Origin: Campylobacteraceae bacterium
GTDB taxonomy: Bacteria; Campylobacterota; Campylobacteria; Campylobacterales; Sulfurovaceae
Direction: 5' to 3'
NCBI GenBank assembly: GCA_026986085.1
Contig: JALSPE010000099.1
Location: 1-20,234, forward strand
Length of the DNA: 20,234 nt
Each line of letters begins with the position of its first letter. The stretch's first letter is position 1. The notes under the pieces are model-generated. The model worked only from the letters and a program-made list of their open reading frames with translations. It made no database searches and had not been told where the DNA came from. Positions 1 to 6,726 of the stretch are shown piece after piece. Position numbers and translations under genes: made by a program.

Positions 1-1
1 A

Positions 2-871
2 ATGAGTATTTTGGTAAATAAAGATACAAAAGTAATTGTGCAGGGTTTTACTGGTAGTGAAGGGACATTTCATGCTCAGCAATGTATAGATTATGGAACT
101 AATATAGTTGGTGGTGTTACGCCAAATAAGGGTGGTCAAGAGCATCTTGGTAAACCTGTTTTTAATACAGTTAAAGAGGCAGTTGATACAACTGGAGCGA
201 CTGTATCTATGGTATTTGTTCCACCTGCATTTGTTGCAGATGCAGTTATGGAAGCAGCAGATGCTGGGATAGAACTTGCTGTTATTATTACTGAAGGTGC
301 TCCTGTAAAAGATATGATGTATGCTAAAATGTATGCAACTAAAAAGGGGATGAAGACAATTGGACCAAATTGCCCTGGTGTAATTACAGCGCAGGAGTGT
401 AAAATTGGTATTATGCCTGGAAATATTTTTAAAAAGGGTAAAGTTGGGCTTATTAGTAAATCTGGAACTTTAACTTATGAGGGTGCTAATCAAGTTTGTA
501 ATGAAGGATTTGGAATATCAACAGCAGTTGGAATTGGTGGAGACCCAATTATTGGTTTAAGTTACAAACAACTTCTTCAAATGTTTCAAGATGACCCAGA
601 GACTGAAGCAATAGTAATGATTGGTGAGATTGGTGGAGATTTAGAGATTCAAGCAGCTGAATTTATTAAAGAGAATATTAAAAAACCTGTTGTTGCATTT
701 ATTGCTGGACAAACTGCTCCAAAGGGTAAAAGAATGGGACATGCTGGTGCAATAGTAAGTGGAAGTGCAGGAACTGCTAAAGAGAAGATGGAAGCATTAG
801 AAAAAGCTGGTGTTAAGGTTGTTGTATCTCCAGCAGAGATTGGCAAAGCTGTAAAAGAGGTTTTATCGTAA
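2..871 (+). CDS. sucD: Succinyl-CoA synthetase (ADP-forming) subunit alpha
   Basis: SucD is the CoA-binding and phospho-histidine subunit of succinyl-CoA synthetase. With SucC it interconverts succinyl-CoA and succinate in the cytoplasm. The 289 residues match the usual family length. The N-terminal Rossmann-type CoA-binding region shows GFTGSEGTFHAQQ near residues 15-27. The phosphorylated histidine lies in GHAGAI at His247, close to His246 of the E. coli protein. The ATG begins at base 2, so its ribosome binding site is outside the window, and sucC is expected just upstream. The next genes encode 2-oxoglutarate:ferredoxin oxidoreductase, which makes or uses succinyl-CoA. The pair therefore carries out consecutive steps of the (probably reductive) TCA cycle. 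Identification is firm; the direction of flux is inferred. Confidence 0.97.
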   Translation: MSILVNKDTKVIVQGFTGSEGTFHAQQCIDYGTNIVGGVTPNKGGQEHLGKPVFNTVKEAVDTTGATVSMVFVPPAFVADAVMEAADAGIELAVIITEGAPVKDMMYAKMYATKKGMKTIGPNCPGVITAQECKIGIMPGNIFKKGKVGLISKSGTLTYEGANQVCNEGFGISTAVGIGGDPIIGLSYKQLLQMFQDDPETEAIVMIGEIGGDLEIQAAEFIKENIKKPVVAFIAGQTAPKGKRMGHAGAIVSGSAGTAKEKMEALEKAGVKVVVSPAEIGKAVKEVLS

Positions 872-880
872 TGTAAAATT

Positions 881-907
881 TAATATAAGAGATTTACTCT
901 TATATTA
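881..907 (+). terminator. Perfect 11-bp stem-loop just after sucD
   Basis: TAATATAAGAG (881-891) and CTCTTATATTA (897-907) are perfect inverted copies around a five-base loop. It begins nine bases after the sucD stop, where a 3'-end structure is expected. The stem is AT-rich and no run of T follows, so it is not a textbook intrinsic terminator. It may instead be a 3'-end protecting hairpin or a processing site. Confidence 0.5.
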
Positions 908-1066
908 GACTTCTTACAAAGCTCAATGAAATAGCATATTATTTATTGAACATCATCTTTTATTCTATATCTTTTTGAATTAGCTAAGGCTAGTCCTTCA
1001 AAGATATAAAATATTATCTAATATACACTAAACAATATTCTCAATTCATAAGTTTTGCAAGAAGTC
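908..1066. repeat. 159-base imperfect palindrome with 22-bp terminal inverted repeats
   Basis: The ends 908-930 and 1045-1066 are inverted copies: about 20 of 22 positions pair, counting one G-T pair and one bulged base. The centre is also self-complementary: ATATCTTTTTGAA (967-979) faces TTCAAAGATAT (997-1007), and TAGC (981-984) faces GCTA (989-992). The terminal repeats and the central hairpin share nearly the same midpoint (about 987), so the whole segment can fold as one long stem. There is no open reading frame of note. It starts on the base after the sucD hairpin. It could be a MITE-like element, a transcribed structured RNA or a processing site; the sequence alone does not decide. From 1067 to 1260 I see no gene, only short AT-rich dyads such as TTACAA/TTGTAA and TACTCT/AGAGTA (1207-1227). 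Confidence 0.6.
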
Positions 1067-1266
1067 GATTATTACAATTTGTAACATTAGGGTATTATGT
1101 ATATTATCAATTTATATGACTATATGATATTAAATATAAAATCTATTAGAGATTGCAGATACTCTACAAAAGATTAACTCATAGGCATTTATAGAAAAAT
1201 ATAAATTACTCTTTATAGAATAGAGTATAATTCTATTGCGTAATTCGGGATAATTTTTAAGTGCTT

Positions 1267-1287
1267 CTATATGTAACATTCATATAG
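1267..1287. promoter_or_regulatory. 7+7 dyad upstream of the oorD promoter, possible operator
   Basis: CTATATG (1267-1273) and CATATAG (1281-1287) are perfect inverted copies separated by seven bases. The centre lies about 53 bases upstream of the start point predicted from the -10 box at 1318, a position typical of activator or repressor sites. No regulator family can be named from the sequence, and chance dyads are common in such AT-rich DNA. Confidence 0.3.
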
Positions 1288-1317
1288 CAATCATATTTTA
1301 TTTATAAATATTCATAA

Positions 1318-1323
1318 TATAAT
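1318..1323 (+). promoter_or_regulatory. Predicted -10 box (TATAAT) of the oorDABC operon
   Basis: A consensus TATAAT lies at 1318-1323 behind T- and A-rich DNA without a clear -35 box, which is usual for sigma-70 promoters of Campylobacterota. It predicts transcription from about 1329-1331 and a leader of roughly 100 bases. A second TATAAT at 1226-1231 is an alternative, inside a TACTCT/AGAGTA dyad. Confidence 0.5.
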
Positions 1324-1332
1324 TATTGAAAG

Positions 1333-1389
1333 TTTGCTATTCTCTTATTTAGTGATAGTTTCACTATATAAGGGCTTTTCTATAGCAAA
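1333..1389 (+). promoter_or_regulatory. Nested stem-loop at the predicted 5' end of oorDABC mRNA
   Basis: Three nested inverted repeats are visible: TTTGCTAT (1333-1340) with ATAGCAAA (1382-1389), CTTAT (1344-1348) with ATAAG (1368-1372), and AGTGA (1351-1355) with TCACT (1361-1365). The outer stem begins only a few bases after the predicted transcription start. Such 5'-terminal stems are known to slow mRNA decay (E. coli ompA is the classic case). A regulatory role is possible but not shown. Confidence 0.45.
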
Positions 1390-1432
1390 TGTTCTTAAAC
1401 AAAACTAAATTTAAATATAAAAGGGGAAGATA

Positions 1433-1750
1433 ATGTCAGTAATGGAAGCTCCTGAAAATACTCCAGTATGGACAGATGAAGATAGATGTAAAGCTTGTGA
1501 TTTATGTGTTTCAGTTTGCCCAGCTGGTGTTTTAGCAATGAGATATGAGCCGCATTCAGTATTGGGTGCAATGATTACAGTTTCTCACCCAGAGAGTTGC
1601 ATTGGATGTAATGAGTGTGAGTTGGCTTGTCCAGATTTTGCAATTTTTGTTGCAGATAAAAAAGAGTTTAAATTTGCTAAACTTACAGACCAAGCAAAGC
1701 AGAGACAACAAGAGATAGTTAGTAATAACTATATGATACTTGAAGCATAA
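1433..1750 (+). CDS. oorD: 2-oxoglutarate:ferredoxin oxidoreductase, delta (ferredoxin-like) subunit
   Basis: OorD is the small electron-transfer subunit of the oxygen-sensitive complex that interconverts 2-oxoglutarate and succinyl-CoA using ferredoxin or flavodoxin. The 105 residues hold two typical [4Fe-4S] motifs: Cys19, 22, 25 and 29, then Cys56, 59, 62 and 66, each ending in CP. A strong ribosome binding site (AAGGGGAAG) precedes the ATG. It is first in an operon oorDABC with nine bases to oorA. The subunit order D-A-B-C and separate small delta and gamma subunits are typical of Helicobacter, Campylobacter and related autotrophs. Confidence 0.95.
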   Translation: MSVMEAPENTPVWTDEDRCKACDLCVSVCPAGVLAMRYEPHSVLGAMITVSHPESCIGCNECELACPDFAIFVADKKEFKFAKLTDQAKQRQQEIVSNNYMILEA

Positions 1751-1759
1751 GGAGAGTTA

Positions 1760-2896
1760 ATGAGTGAATTAAGAGAAGTAATTTCAAGTGGTAACGATTT
1801 AGCTGCAATTGCAGCAGTTGATGCTGGGTGTATGTTTTTTGGTGGGTATCCTATTACACCATCTAGTGAGGTGATGCATACTATTTCAGACCTTTTGCCA
1901 AAAGCTGGTGGTGCATCAGTTCAAATGGAAGATGAGATTGCAGGAGTTGCCGCTGCAATAGGTGCATCTATGAGTGGTGTTAGAAGTTTAACAGCTACAA
2001 GTGGTCCTGGTATTTCATTAAAAGCTGAAAATCTTGGACTTGCGCAGATGGCAGAGGTTCCATTGGTGGTTATTAATGTAATGAGAGGTGGTCCTTCAAC
2101 TGGTTTGCCAACAAGAGTTGCTCAAGGTGATGTTGCTCAAGCTAAAAACCCATCTCACGGAGATTATAAATCTATTACTTTATGTGCTGGTAACTTGGCA
2201 GAGTGTTATACAGAGACTGTTAGAGCATTTAATTTAGCTGATAGATTTATGCAACCTGTGTTTGTTCTTTTAGATGAGACTATTGGTCATATGCATGCAA
2301 AAGCTATGATACCAACTCCAGAGGCTGTTAAAGCTGATATTAAGTTAAGAAAAACATTTGATGGAGCACCTGAAGAGTATAAACCATATGGTGTTGCTCA
2401 AGATGAACCAGCAGTTTTAAACCCAATGTTTAAAGGTTACAGATACCACTATACTGGTCTTCACCACGATGCAGATGGTTTCCCAACTGAAGAGATTGAG
2501 ACTTGTAGAAAGCTTATTGATAGATTATTTAATAAAGTTGATGCTCACAAAGAAGAGATTGAACTAAATGAAGAGTATATGCTTGATGATGCTGAGATAT
2601 TATTAATTGGTTATGGTTCTGCATCTTTAGCTATAAAAGAGGCTGTTGATACACTAAGAGCAGAGGGTATTAAAGTTGGTATGTTTAGACCAATTACCCT
2701 ATGGCCATCTCCAGAAGAGAGACTATATGAGCTTGGGCAAAAATTTGATAAAGTATTATCTATCGAGCTTAACCAAGGTCAATATTTAGAAGAGATTCAA
2801 AGATGTATGGGAAGAAGAGATATTGCGAAGCTGACAAAAACTAATGGTCGTCCATTCTCACCTGCAGATATTATTGAAAAAGTAAAGGAGCTATAA
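1760..2896 (+). CDS. oorA: 2-oxoglutarate:ferredoxin oxidoreductase, alpha subunit
   Basis: This is the alpha subunit of the KorA/OorA type (378 aa), which with OorB forms the active site for 2-oxoglutarate and CoA. The family motif GGYPITPSSE lies at about residues 28-37, followed by the conserved MEDEIAG segment and an SGPGISLKAE stretch, all typical of the pyrimidine-binding domain of 2-oxoacid:ferredoxin oxidoreductases. A transketolase-C-like domain follows near residues 270-370. An AAGGAGAG binding site overlaps the end of oorD, and oorB starts two bases after the stop, which indicates co-translation. Confidence 0.95.
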   Translation: MSELREVISSGNDLAAIAAVDAGCMFFGGYPITPSSEVMHTISDLLPKAGGASVQMEDEIAGVAAAIGASMSGVRSLTATSGPGISLKAENLGLAQMAEVPLVVINVMRGGPSTGLPTRVAQGDVAQAKNPSHGDYKSITLCAGNLAECYTETVRAFNLADRFMQPVFVLLDETIGHMHAKAMIPTPEAVKADIKLRKTFDGAPEEYKPYGVAQDEPAVLNPMFKGYRYHYTGLHHDADGFPTEEIETCRKLIDRLFNKVDAHKEEIELNEEYMLDDAEILLIGYGSASLAIKEAVDTLRAEGIKVGMFRPITLWPSPEERLYELGQKFDKVLSIELNQGQYLEEIQRCMGRRDIAKLTKTNGRPFSPADIIEKVKEL

Positions 2897-2897
2897 T

Positions 2898-3755
2898 ATG
2901 GCATTTAATTATGATAAATACTTAAGAGTAAATAAGATGCCAACACTATGGTGTTGGGGTTGTGGAGATGGTGTTATCTTAAAAGCTTTTATTAGAGCAA
3001 TAGATAAGCTTGGAATTGATAAAGATGACCTTTGTGTTGTTTCTGGAATTGGATGTAGTGGAAGATTTAGCTCATATATTGATGCTAACACAATTCATAC
3101 AACTCACGGTAGAACAATTGCATTTGCAACAGGTGTAAAACTTGCAAATCCAGATAAGACTGTAGTTTGTGTTGCTGGTGATGGTGATGCATTGGCAATT
3201 GGTGGTAATCATACGATTCATGGTTGTAGAAGAAATATAGATATTACTTTGATTCTTATACAAAACTTTATTTATGGTTTGACAAACTCTCAAACTTCTC
3301 CTACAACTCCTAGAGGTATGTGGACAGTTTCTCAAAAGGTTGGAAATATTGACCCAACTTTTGATGGTTGTAAGTTGGCAGAAGCAGCAGGTGCATCTTT
3401 TGTTGCAAGAGAGAATGTAACAGCTCCTAAAAAACTAGAAAAAGTAATTCGTGAAGCTATTGCGCACAAAGGTTTCTCTTATGTAGAAGCACTTAGTAAC
3501 TGTCATATTAACCTTGGTAGAAAAAATAAGATGCAATCTGCTATGGAAAATTTAGATTGGATTGATGAAATTACTGTTCCTAAGAAGAAGTGGGATGCAC
3601 TTTCTGAAGAGGAGAAGATGAATAAACTTCCTACTGGAATTTTGAAAAAAGATGAAGAAGCATTAGAGTATTGTGATGCATATCAAATGGTAAAAGATGC
3701 ACATCAAGGCAAAAGAGGCAAGATTACACAAGATGATTTTGCTAAAAAGATATAA
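2898..3755 (+). CDS. oorB: 2-oxoglutarate:ferredoxin oxidoreductase, beta (TPP-binding) subunit
   Basis: OorB (285 aa) binds thiamine diphosphate and a [4Fe-4S] cluster. The TPP signature is visible as GDGD at residues 95-98 followed by Asn123 in NFIYGLTNSQ. Cluster ligands are probably Cys19 and Cys22 (WCWGCGDG), Cys53 (GIGCSGR) and Cys202 (SNCHIN), as in the PorB/KorB family. The binding site AAAGGAG lies in the last codons of oorA. The 11 bases to oorC keep it in the same operon. Confidence 0.95.
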   Translation: MAFNYDKYLRVNKMPTLWCWGCGDGVILKAFIRAIDKLGIDKDDLCVVSGIGCSGRFSSYIDANTIHTTHGRTIAFATGVKLANPDKTVVCVAGDGDALAIGGNHTIHGCRRNIDITLILIQNFIYGLTNSQTSPTTPRGMWTVSQKVGNIDPTFDGCKLAEAAGASFVARENVTAPKKLEKVIREAIAHKGFSYVEALSNCHINLGRKNKMQSAMENLDWIDEITVPKKKWDALSEEEKMNKLPTGILKKDEEALEYCDAYQMVKDAHQGKRGKITQDDFAKKI

Positions 3756-3766
3756 GGGGTTAGAGG

Positions 3767-4321
3767 ATGAGTAAAATTGTAATGAGATTTACTGGTGTTG
3801 GTGGTCAAGGTGTTTTACTTGCTGGTGAGATTTTTGCAGCTGCAAAGATTAAAGCTGGTGGATATGGAGTAAAAACAGCTACCTATACATCACAAGTTCG
3901 TGGTGGACCAACAGTTGTTGATATCCAACTTGCTGATAGTGAAATTTTCTACCCGTATGCAATTGATGGGCAAATTGACTTTATGCTTTCTGTTGCTGAT
4001 AAGAGTTTTCAACTGTTTAAAGCTGGTGTTAGAGAGGGTGGAACAATTGTAATTGAGCCAAACTTAGTATATCCAAGCGATGAAGATAGAAAAAAGTGGA
4101 ATATTGTTGAGATTCCTATTATTACAATTGCAAAAGAGGAGGTTGGTAATGTTATTACTCAATCTGTTGTTGCTCTAGCAATTGCAAATACATATACAAA
4201 AGCTTTAGATGAGCAATTGTTAATTGATACAATGCTATCTAAAGTTCCTGCTAAAGTTCACGATGTAAATAAAGTTGCATATGAACTTGGCAAAAAGTAT
4301 GCTCTTGAGAGTATGAAGTAG
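3767..4321 (+). CDS. oorC: 2-oxoglutarate:ferredoxin oxidoreductase, gamma subunit
   Basis: OorC (184 aa) is the gamma subunit of the PorC/KorC/OorC family. The hallmark GVGGQGVLLAGEI lies at residues 10-22 and is followed by the family's TSQVRGGPT segment near residue 45. It is the last gene of oorDABC. A binding site (GGGGTTAGAGG) precedes the ATG, and a short stem-loop begins at the stop codon. Confidence 0.95.
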   Translation: MSKIVMRFTGVGGQGVLLAGEIFAAAKIKAGGYGVKTATYTSQVRGGPTVVDIQLADSEIFYPYAIDGQIDFMLSVADKSFQLFKAGVREGGTIVIEPNLVYPSDEDRKKWNIVEIPIITIAKEEVGNVITQSVVALAIANTYTKALDEQLLIDTMLSKVPAKVHDVNKVAYELGKKYALESMK

Positions 4322-4340
4322 GTAGGAGCTTTTCCTATCT
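4320..4340 (+). terminator. Probable terminator of the oorDABC operon
   Basis: AGGTAGGA (4320-4327), which overlaps the oorC stop codon, pairs with TCCTATCT (4333-4340) over a five-base loop with one G-T pair. TTATAT follows, so the U-tract is weak. The position at the operon end supports a terminator. Confidence 0.5.
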
Positions 4341-4395
4341 TTATATAATTATCTTTCATTTTATTAACTATTTTTCTCTTTTAATTTTAACACTG

Positions 4396-4470
4396 TATAA
4401 TTTATAAATATAAACTTAGGTTAGTAGGTTTTATTAATTTAAATTAACCATTATTTTGATAAAACTTACT
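4396..4470 (+). promoter_or_regulatory. proC promoter and 12-bp leader hairpin
   Basis: TATAAT at 4396-4401 behind T-rich DNA predicts transcription from about 4408. The leader holds AGTAGGTTTTAT (4423-4434), which pairs with ATAAAACTTACT (4459-4470) along 12 positions with one G-T pair. The loop contains the perfect palindrome TTAATTTAAATTAA (4434-4447, sharing one base with the stem). The remaining 34 bases before the gene carry the ribosome binding site TTTTGGAGAT. The hairpin could stabilise the message or be an operator; no known riboswitch is recognised. Confidence 0.4.
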
Positions 4471-4503
4471 GTGAAATCTGAAATAAATTTTTTGGAGATA
4501 TAT

Positions 4504-5244
4504 ATGGATATAGTGCTTATAGGTGCTGGTAATATGGGTGGTGCGATGCTTAGTGGATTACAAAAGTATAGTGTTACAGTTGTCGAGAGAGATGATAGTC
4601 GAGCTTCTGTGTTAAAAGAGAAATTTTCTAATATAGATATTGTAAATAAGATACCAGATATAAGTGGAAAGGTAGTTATTTTAGCTATTAAGCCACAATC
4701 TCTTAATTCTTTGGTAATTAATGGTAGAGCTAAAGCACTTGTTTCTATATTGGCTGGGGTTAATATAGATAGGCTAAAAGTGGCTGTTGATGCTGAGTAT
4801 TACATAAGAGCTATGCCAAATGTAGCTGCTATGAATTTAAAGTCTGTAACTTCATTAACTGGTGATATAGAGTTTAAAGATAGTGCTTTAGAGATACTAT
4901 CTACTATTGGAAAGGCTATTTGGTTAAATAGTGAAAAAGAGCTTGATATTGCGACAGGTTTAGCTGCATCATCTCCTGCTTGGTTGGCTTTGGTTGCAGA
5001 AGCTTTAGCAGATGGTGCAGTAAATTTGGGGCTTCCTAGAGATAAGGCTTATGAGTATTTGGGTTCTTTGTTTGAGGGGGTTGGTTCTATTTTAGAGCAG
5101 AAGCATCCTGCAATGTTTAAAGATATGGTTACATCTCCTGGTGGCACAACAATTGCAGGTATTTATGCACTTGAAGATAGAGGAGTCAGGGCTGCTTTTA
5201 TTAGCGCAATGGAAGAGTGTTACAAAAGAGCTAAAGAGATATAG
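4504..5244 (+). CDS. proC: Pyrroline-5-carboxylate reductase
   Basis: ProC reduces 1-pyrroline-5-carboxylate to proline with NAD(P)H, the last step of proline synthesis. The chosen start gives MDIVLIGAGNMGG, the N-terminal dinucleotide-binding motif, and has GGAGAT at a good distance. The in-frame TTG at 4456 would add 16 residues without homologous character and lies in the leader hairpin. The C-terminal dimerisation domain shows the family signature near residues 155-225, including SPAWLALVAEAL and SPGGTTIAG. At 246 residues it is slightly shorter than many homologues (about 260-275). A Sel1-repeat gene follows after 32 bases. Confidence 0.92.
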   Translation: MDIVLIGAGNMGGAMLSGLQKYSVTVVERDDSRASVLKEKFSNIDIVNKIPDISGKVVILAIKPQSLNSLVINGRAKALVSILAGVNIDRLKVAVDAEYYIRAMPNVAAMNLKSVTSLTGDIEFKDSALEILSTIGKAIWLNSEKELDIATGLAASSPAWLALVAEALADGAVNLGLPRDKAYEYLGSLFEGVGSILEQKHPAMFKDMVTSPGGTTIAGIYALEDRGVRAAFISAMEECYKRAKEI

Positions 5245-5276
5245 TTAAACCCAAATTATGCTTAATGGAGAAAGAG

Positions 5277-5798
5277 ATGAAGAGAGTTATTTTAATATTT
5301 TTATTATCAATATTTATCTATGCAGATGTAAATATAGATAGTTTAGAAAAAGAGGCAAACAAAGGAAGTATAAAAGCTATACTTAAATTGGCAAATATAT
5401 ATGAAAATGGTATAGGTGTTAAAAAAGATTTAACAAAAGCAAAAGGGCTCTATTTAAAAGCTGTAAAGTTAGGCAATAGCGATGCAAAATTATCTATTGC
5501 TCTTGTGGAACTAGAGAGAAGTGTAGATAGAAATGTAAGTTTAAATAATAGTGTAACGCTAAAAGATAGAGAGCATATATTTACAGATTTAACAAAAGAT
5601 GATATTAAAGATTTAATTATCAAGGCTAAACAGGGGGATAAAAATGCCATTTTCTCTTTGGGTGTGATATATGAGAATGGATATGGGGTAGTCAAGCAAG
5701 ACAAAAAAAGAGCTATTTCTCTTTATAAAAAAGCTTATAGTTTGGGTAGTAAAAAGGCTGAGAGTATTTTAGAACTCGAAGGAGTTATTACTGAGTAA
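5277..5798 (+). CDS. Exported Sel1-repeat protein
   Basis: This is a 173-residue protein with an N-terminal signal peptide (KR, then a hydrophobic run, likely cut after Ala16 in FIYADV), so it is probably periplasmic. Two Sel1-type (TPR-like) repeats are visible, about residues 30-66 and 120-157, each with the pattern A...LA/G.IYENG.GV.KD..KA..LY.KA. Sel1 repeats mediate protein-protein contacts, and the partner is unknown. I chose the ATG at 5277 because GGAG lies six bases before it; the ATG at 5265 would use that same sequence as coding. It is probably co-transcribed with proC, though no functional link is evident. Confidence 0.8.
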   Translation: MKRVILIFLLSIFIYADVNIDSLEKEANKGSIKAILKLANIYENGIGVKKDLTKAKGLYLKAVKLGNSDAKLSIALVELERSVDRNVSLNNSVTLKDREHIFTDLTKDDIKDLIIKAKQGDKNAIFSLGVIYENGYGVVKQDKKRAISLYKKAYSLGSKKAESILELEGVITE

Positions 5799-5829
5799 GT
5801 CTGGTAATAAGATTTTTATTTAGCTAAGT

Positions 5830-5856
5830 AGTAGTAAGAAAAATCTTACTACTTTT
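5830..5856. terminator. Intrinsic terminator between convergent genes
   Basis: AGTAGTAAGA (5830-5839) and TCTTACTACT (5844-5853) form a perfect 10-bp stem around AAAA, with TTT following on the + strand. It sits between the Sel1 gene (+) and the OmpA-type lipoprotein gene (-). It most likely ends the + transcript and may act on both strands. Confidence 0.75.
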
Positions 5857-5857
5857 G

Positions 5858-6574
5858 TTATCTACAAGGATTTACAGCATCTCTTGGGTCATTGTATAGA
5901 TATATCTCTACACGGCGATTGAGTGCTTTTTGTGCAGGAGTTTTGTTTGGAACAATTGGTTTATTGTATGAGCAACCTTTTGCATAAATTCTATTTGTTG
6001 CACCATATGCTTTAATTACATTTGCTACAGCTTGTGCTCTTCTTTGAGATAGTTGTAAGTTGTAGCTATAGCTACCTGTGCTATCTGTAAATCCAGCTAC
6101 TTGTGCTATTGTTTTTGGGTATTTCCTAAGAAGTTGAGCAACTTTTGCAACTTTCCCTCTTGCAGTTGGTTGGAGTTGATCCGAATTTACACTAAACATC
6201 ATTGAGTCTCTAAACATTATCTTAACATACTTATCACCTTTAGATACAATTATAGTTCTACTTGGATCAAGAGCTGCTAATGGGTCATTATTTACACCAG
6301 TTCCTAGAGCCTCTGCTATTTCATTTGCTTGTTGGTCAAGAAGGTAGCCTGTTCCAGCACCTACTGCTGCACCTGCTGCCCCACCAATTAAAGCACCTTT
6401 GAGTTTATGTTTAGATTGAGTTGCACCAACAATTGCACCTAAAACGCCACCAATTAAAGCCCCATTTTGTGTTCTTGAATTGCTATTGTCTCTTACTAAA
6501 CTCTGGTTTGAAATTGAACAACCAGTGAAGAGAAGTGCTGTTACTGTTGCTATTGATAAAATTTTTAGTTTCAA
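5858..6574 (-). CDS. OmpA-family lipoprotein with glycine-zipper domain
   Basis: The protein (238 aa) resembles E. coli YiaD and other OmpA-like lipoproteins that tie the outer membrane to peptidoglycan. A lipobox LFTGC puts the lipidated cysteine at residue 19. Residues about 40-85 form a glycine zipper with two GALIGG repeats that can insert in membrane. Residues about 115-235 are an OmpA C-terminal domain with SVNSDQLQP, GFTDSTGSYSYN, LSQRRAQAV and NRRVEIYL, the peptidoglycan-binding features. The ATG has a strong AAGGAGAT site. The gene is transcribed alone, divergent from rnpB. The family is clear; the specific role is not. Confidence 0.9.
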   Translation of the reverse strand: MKLKILSIATVTALLFTGCSISNQSLVRDNSNSRTQNGALIGGVLGAIVGATQSKHKLKGALIGGAAGAAVGAGTGYLLDQQANEIAEALGTGVNNDPLAALDPSRTIIVSKGDKYVKIMFRDSMMFSVNSDQLQPTARGKVAKVAQLLRKYPKTIAQVAGFTDSTGSYSYNLQLSQRRAQAVANVIKAYGATNRIYAKGCSYNKPIVPNKTPAQKALNRRVEIYLYNDPRDAVNPCR

Positions 6575-6596
6575 ATTATCTCCTTTTTATTTTACT

Positions 6597-6662
6597 GAAC
6601 CCTTTGATTAACTTAGAGATAAACATCTAGGTTAGCTAGAGGGTTCATTTATATGTATTATA
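6597..6662 (-). promoter_or_regulatory. Lipoprotein gene promoter and 5'-terminal mRNA hairpin
   Basis: On the minus strand a TATAAT box lies at 6662-6657 and predicts a start near 6649-6650. Two or three bases later TGAACCCT (6647-6640) begins a stem that closes with AGGGTTCA (6603-6596). A second inner stem is formed by TAACCTAGA and TCTAAGTTA with one G-T pair. The AAGGAGAT ribosome site follows outside the stem. A stem at the extreme 5' end of an outer-membrane protein message resembles the stabilising leader of E. coli ompA, by analogy only. Confidence 0.5.
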
Positions 6663-6690
6663 ACAAAAATCGATTAAATTAGATTTTAAA

Positions 6691-6719
6691 TTGAAATAAG
6701 TATTAAAATATGGTATAAT
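6691..6719 (+). promoter_or_regulatory. Promoter of rnpB
   Basis: TTGAAA (6691-6696) and TATAAT (6714-6719) are separated by 17 bases, with TGG directly before the -10 box (extended -10). The predicted start at about 6726-6727 coincides with the first base of the RNase P RNA P1 stem. This is the best promoter in the window. Confidence 0.8.
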
Positions 6720-6726
6720 AATAACT

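Noticed and set aside
872..1432. Possible small or decayed gene in the sucD-oorD gap
   Set aside because: All frames are broken by frequent stops and no protein motif is recognisable; the gap is better explained by palindromes, dyads and promoter elements.
2909..3335. Minus-strand frames across oorB
   Set aside because: They overlap a firmly identified gene, lack ribosome sites and encode cysteine/isoleucine-rich low-quality peptides.
4456..4503. N-terminal extension of ProC from a TTG at 4456
   Set aside because: The added residues lie in a leader hairpin, have no ribosome site, and precede the canonical MDIVLIGAGNMGG start.
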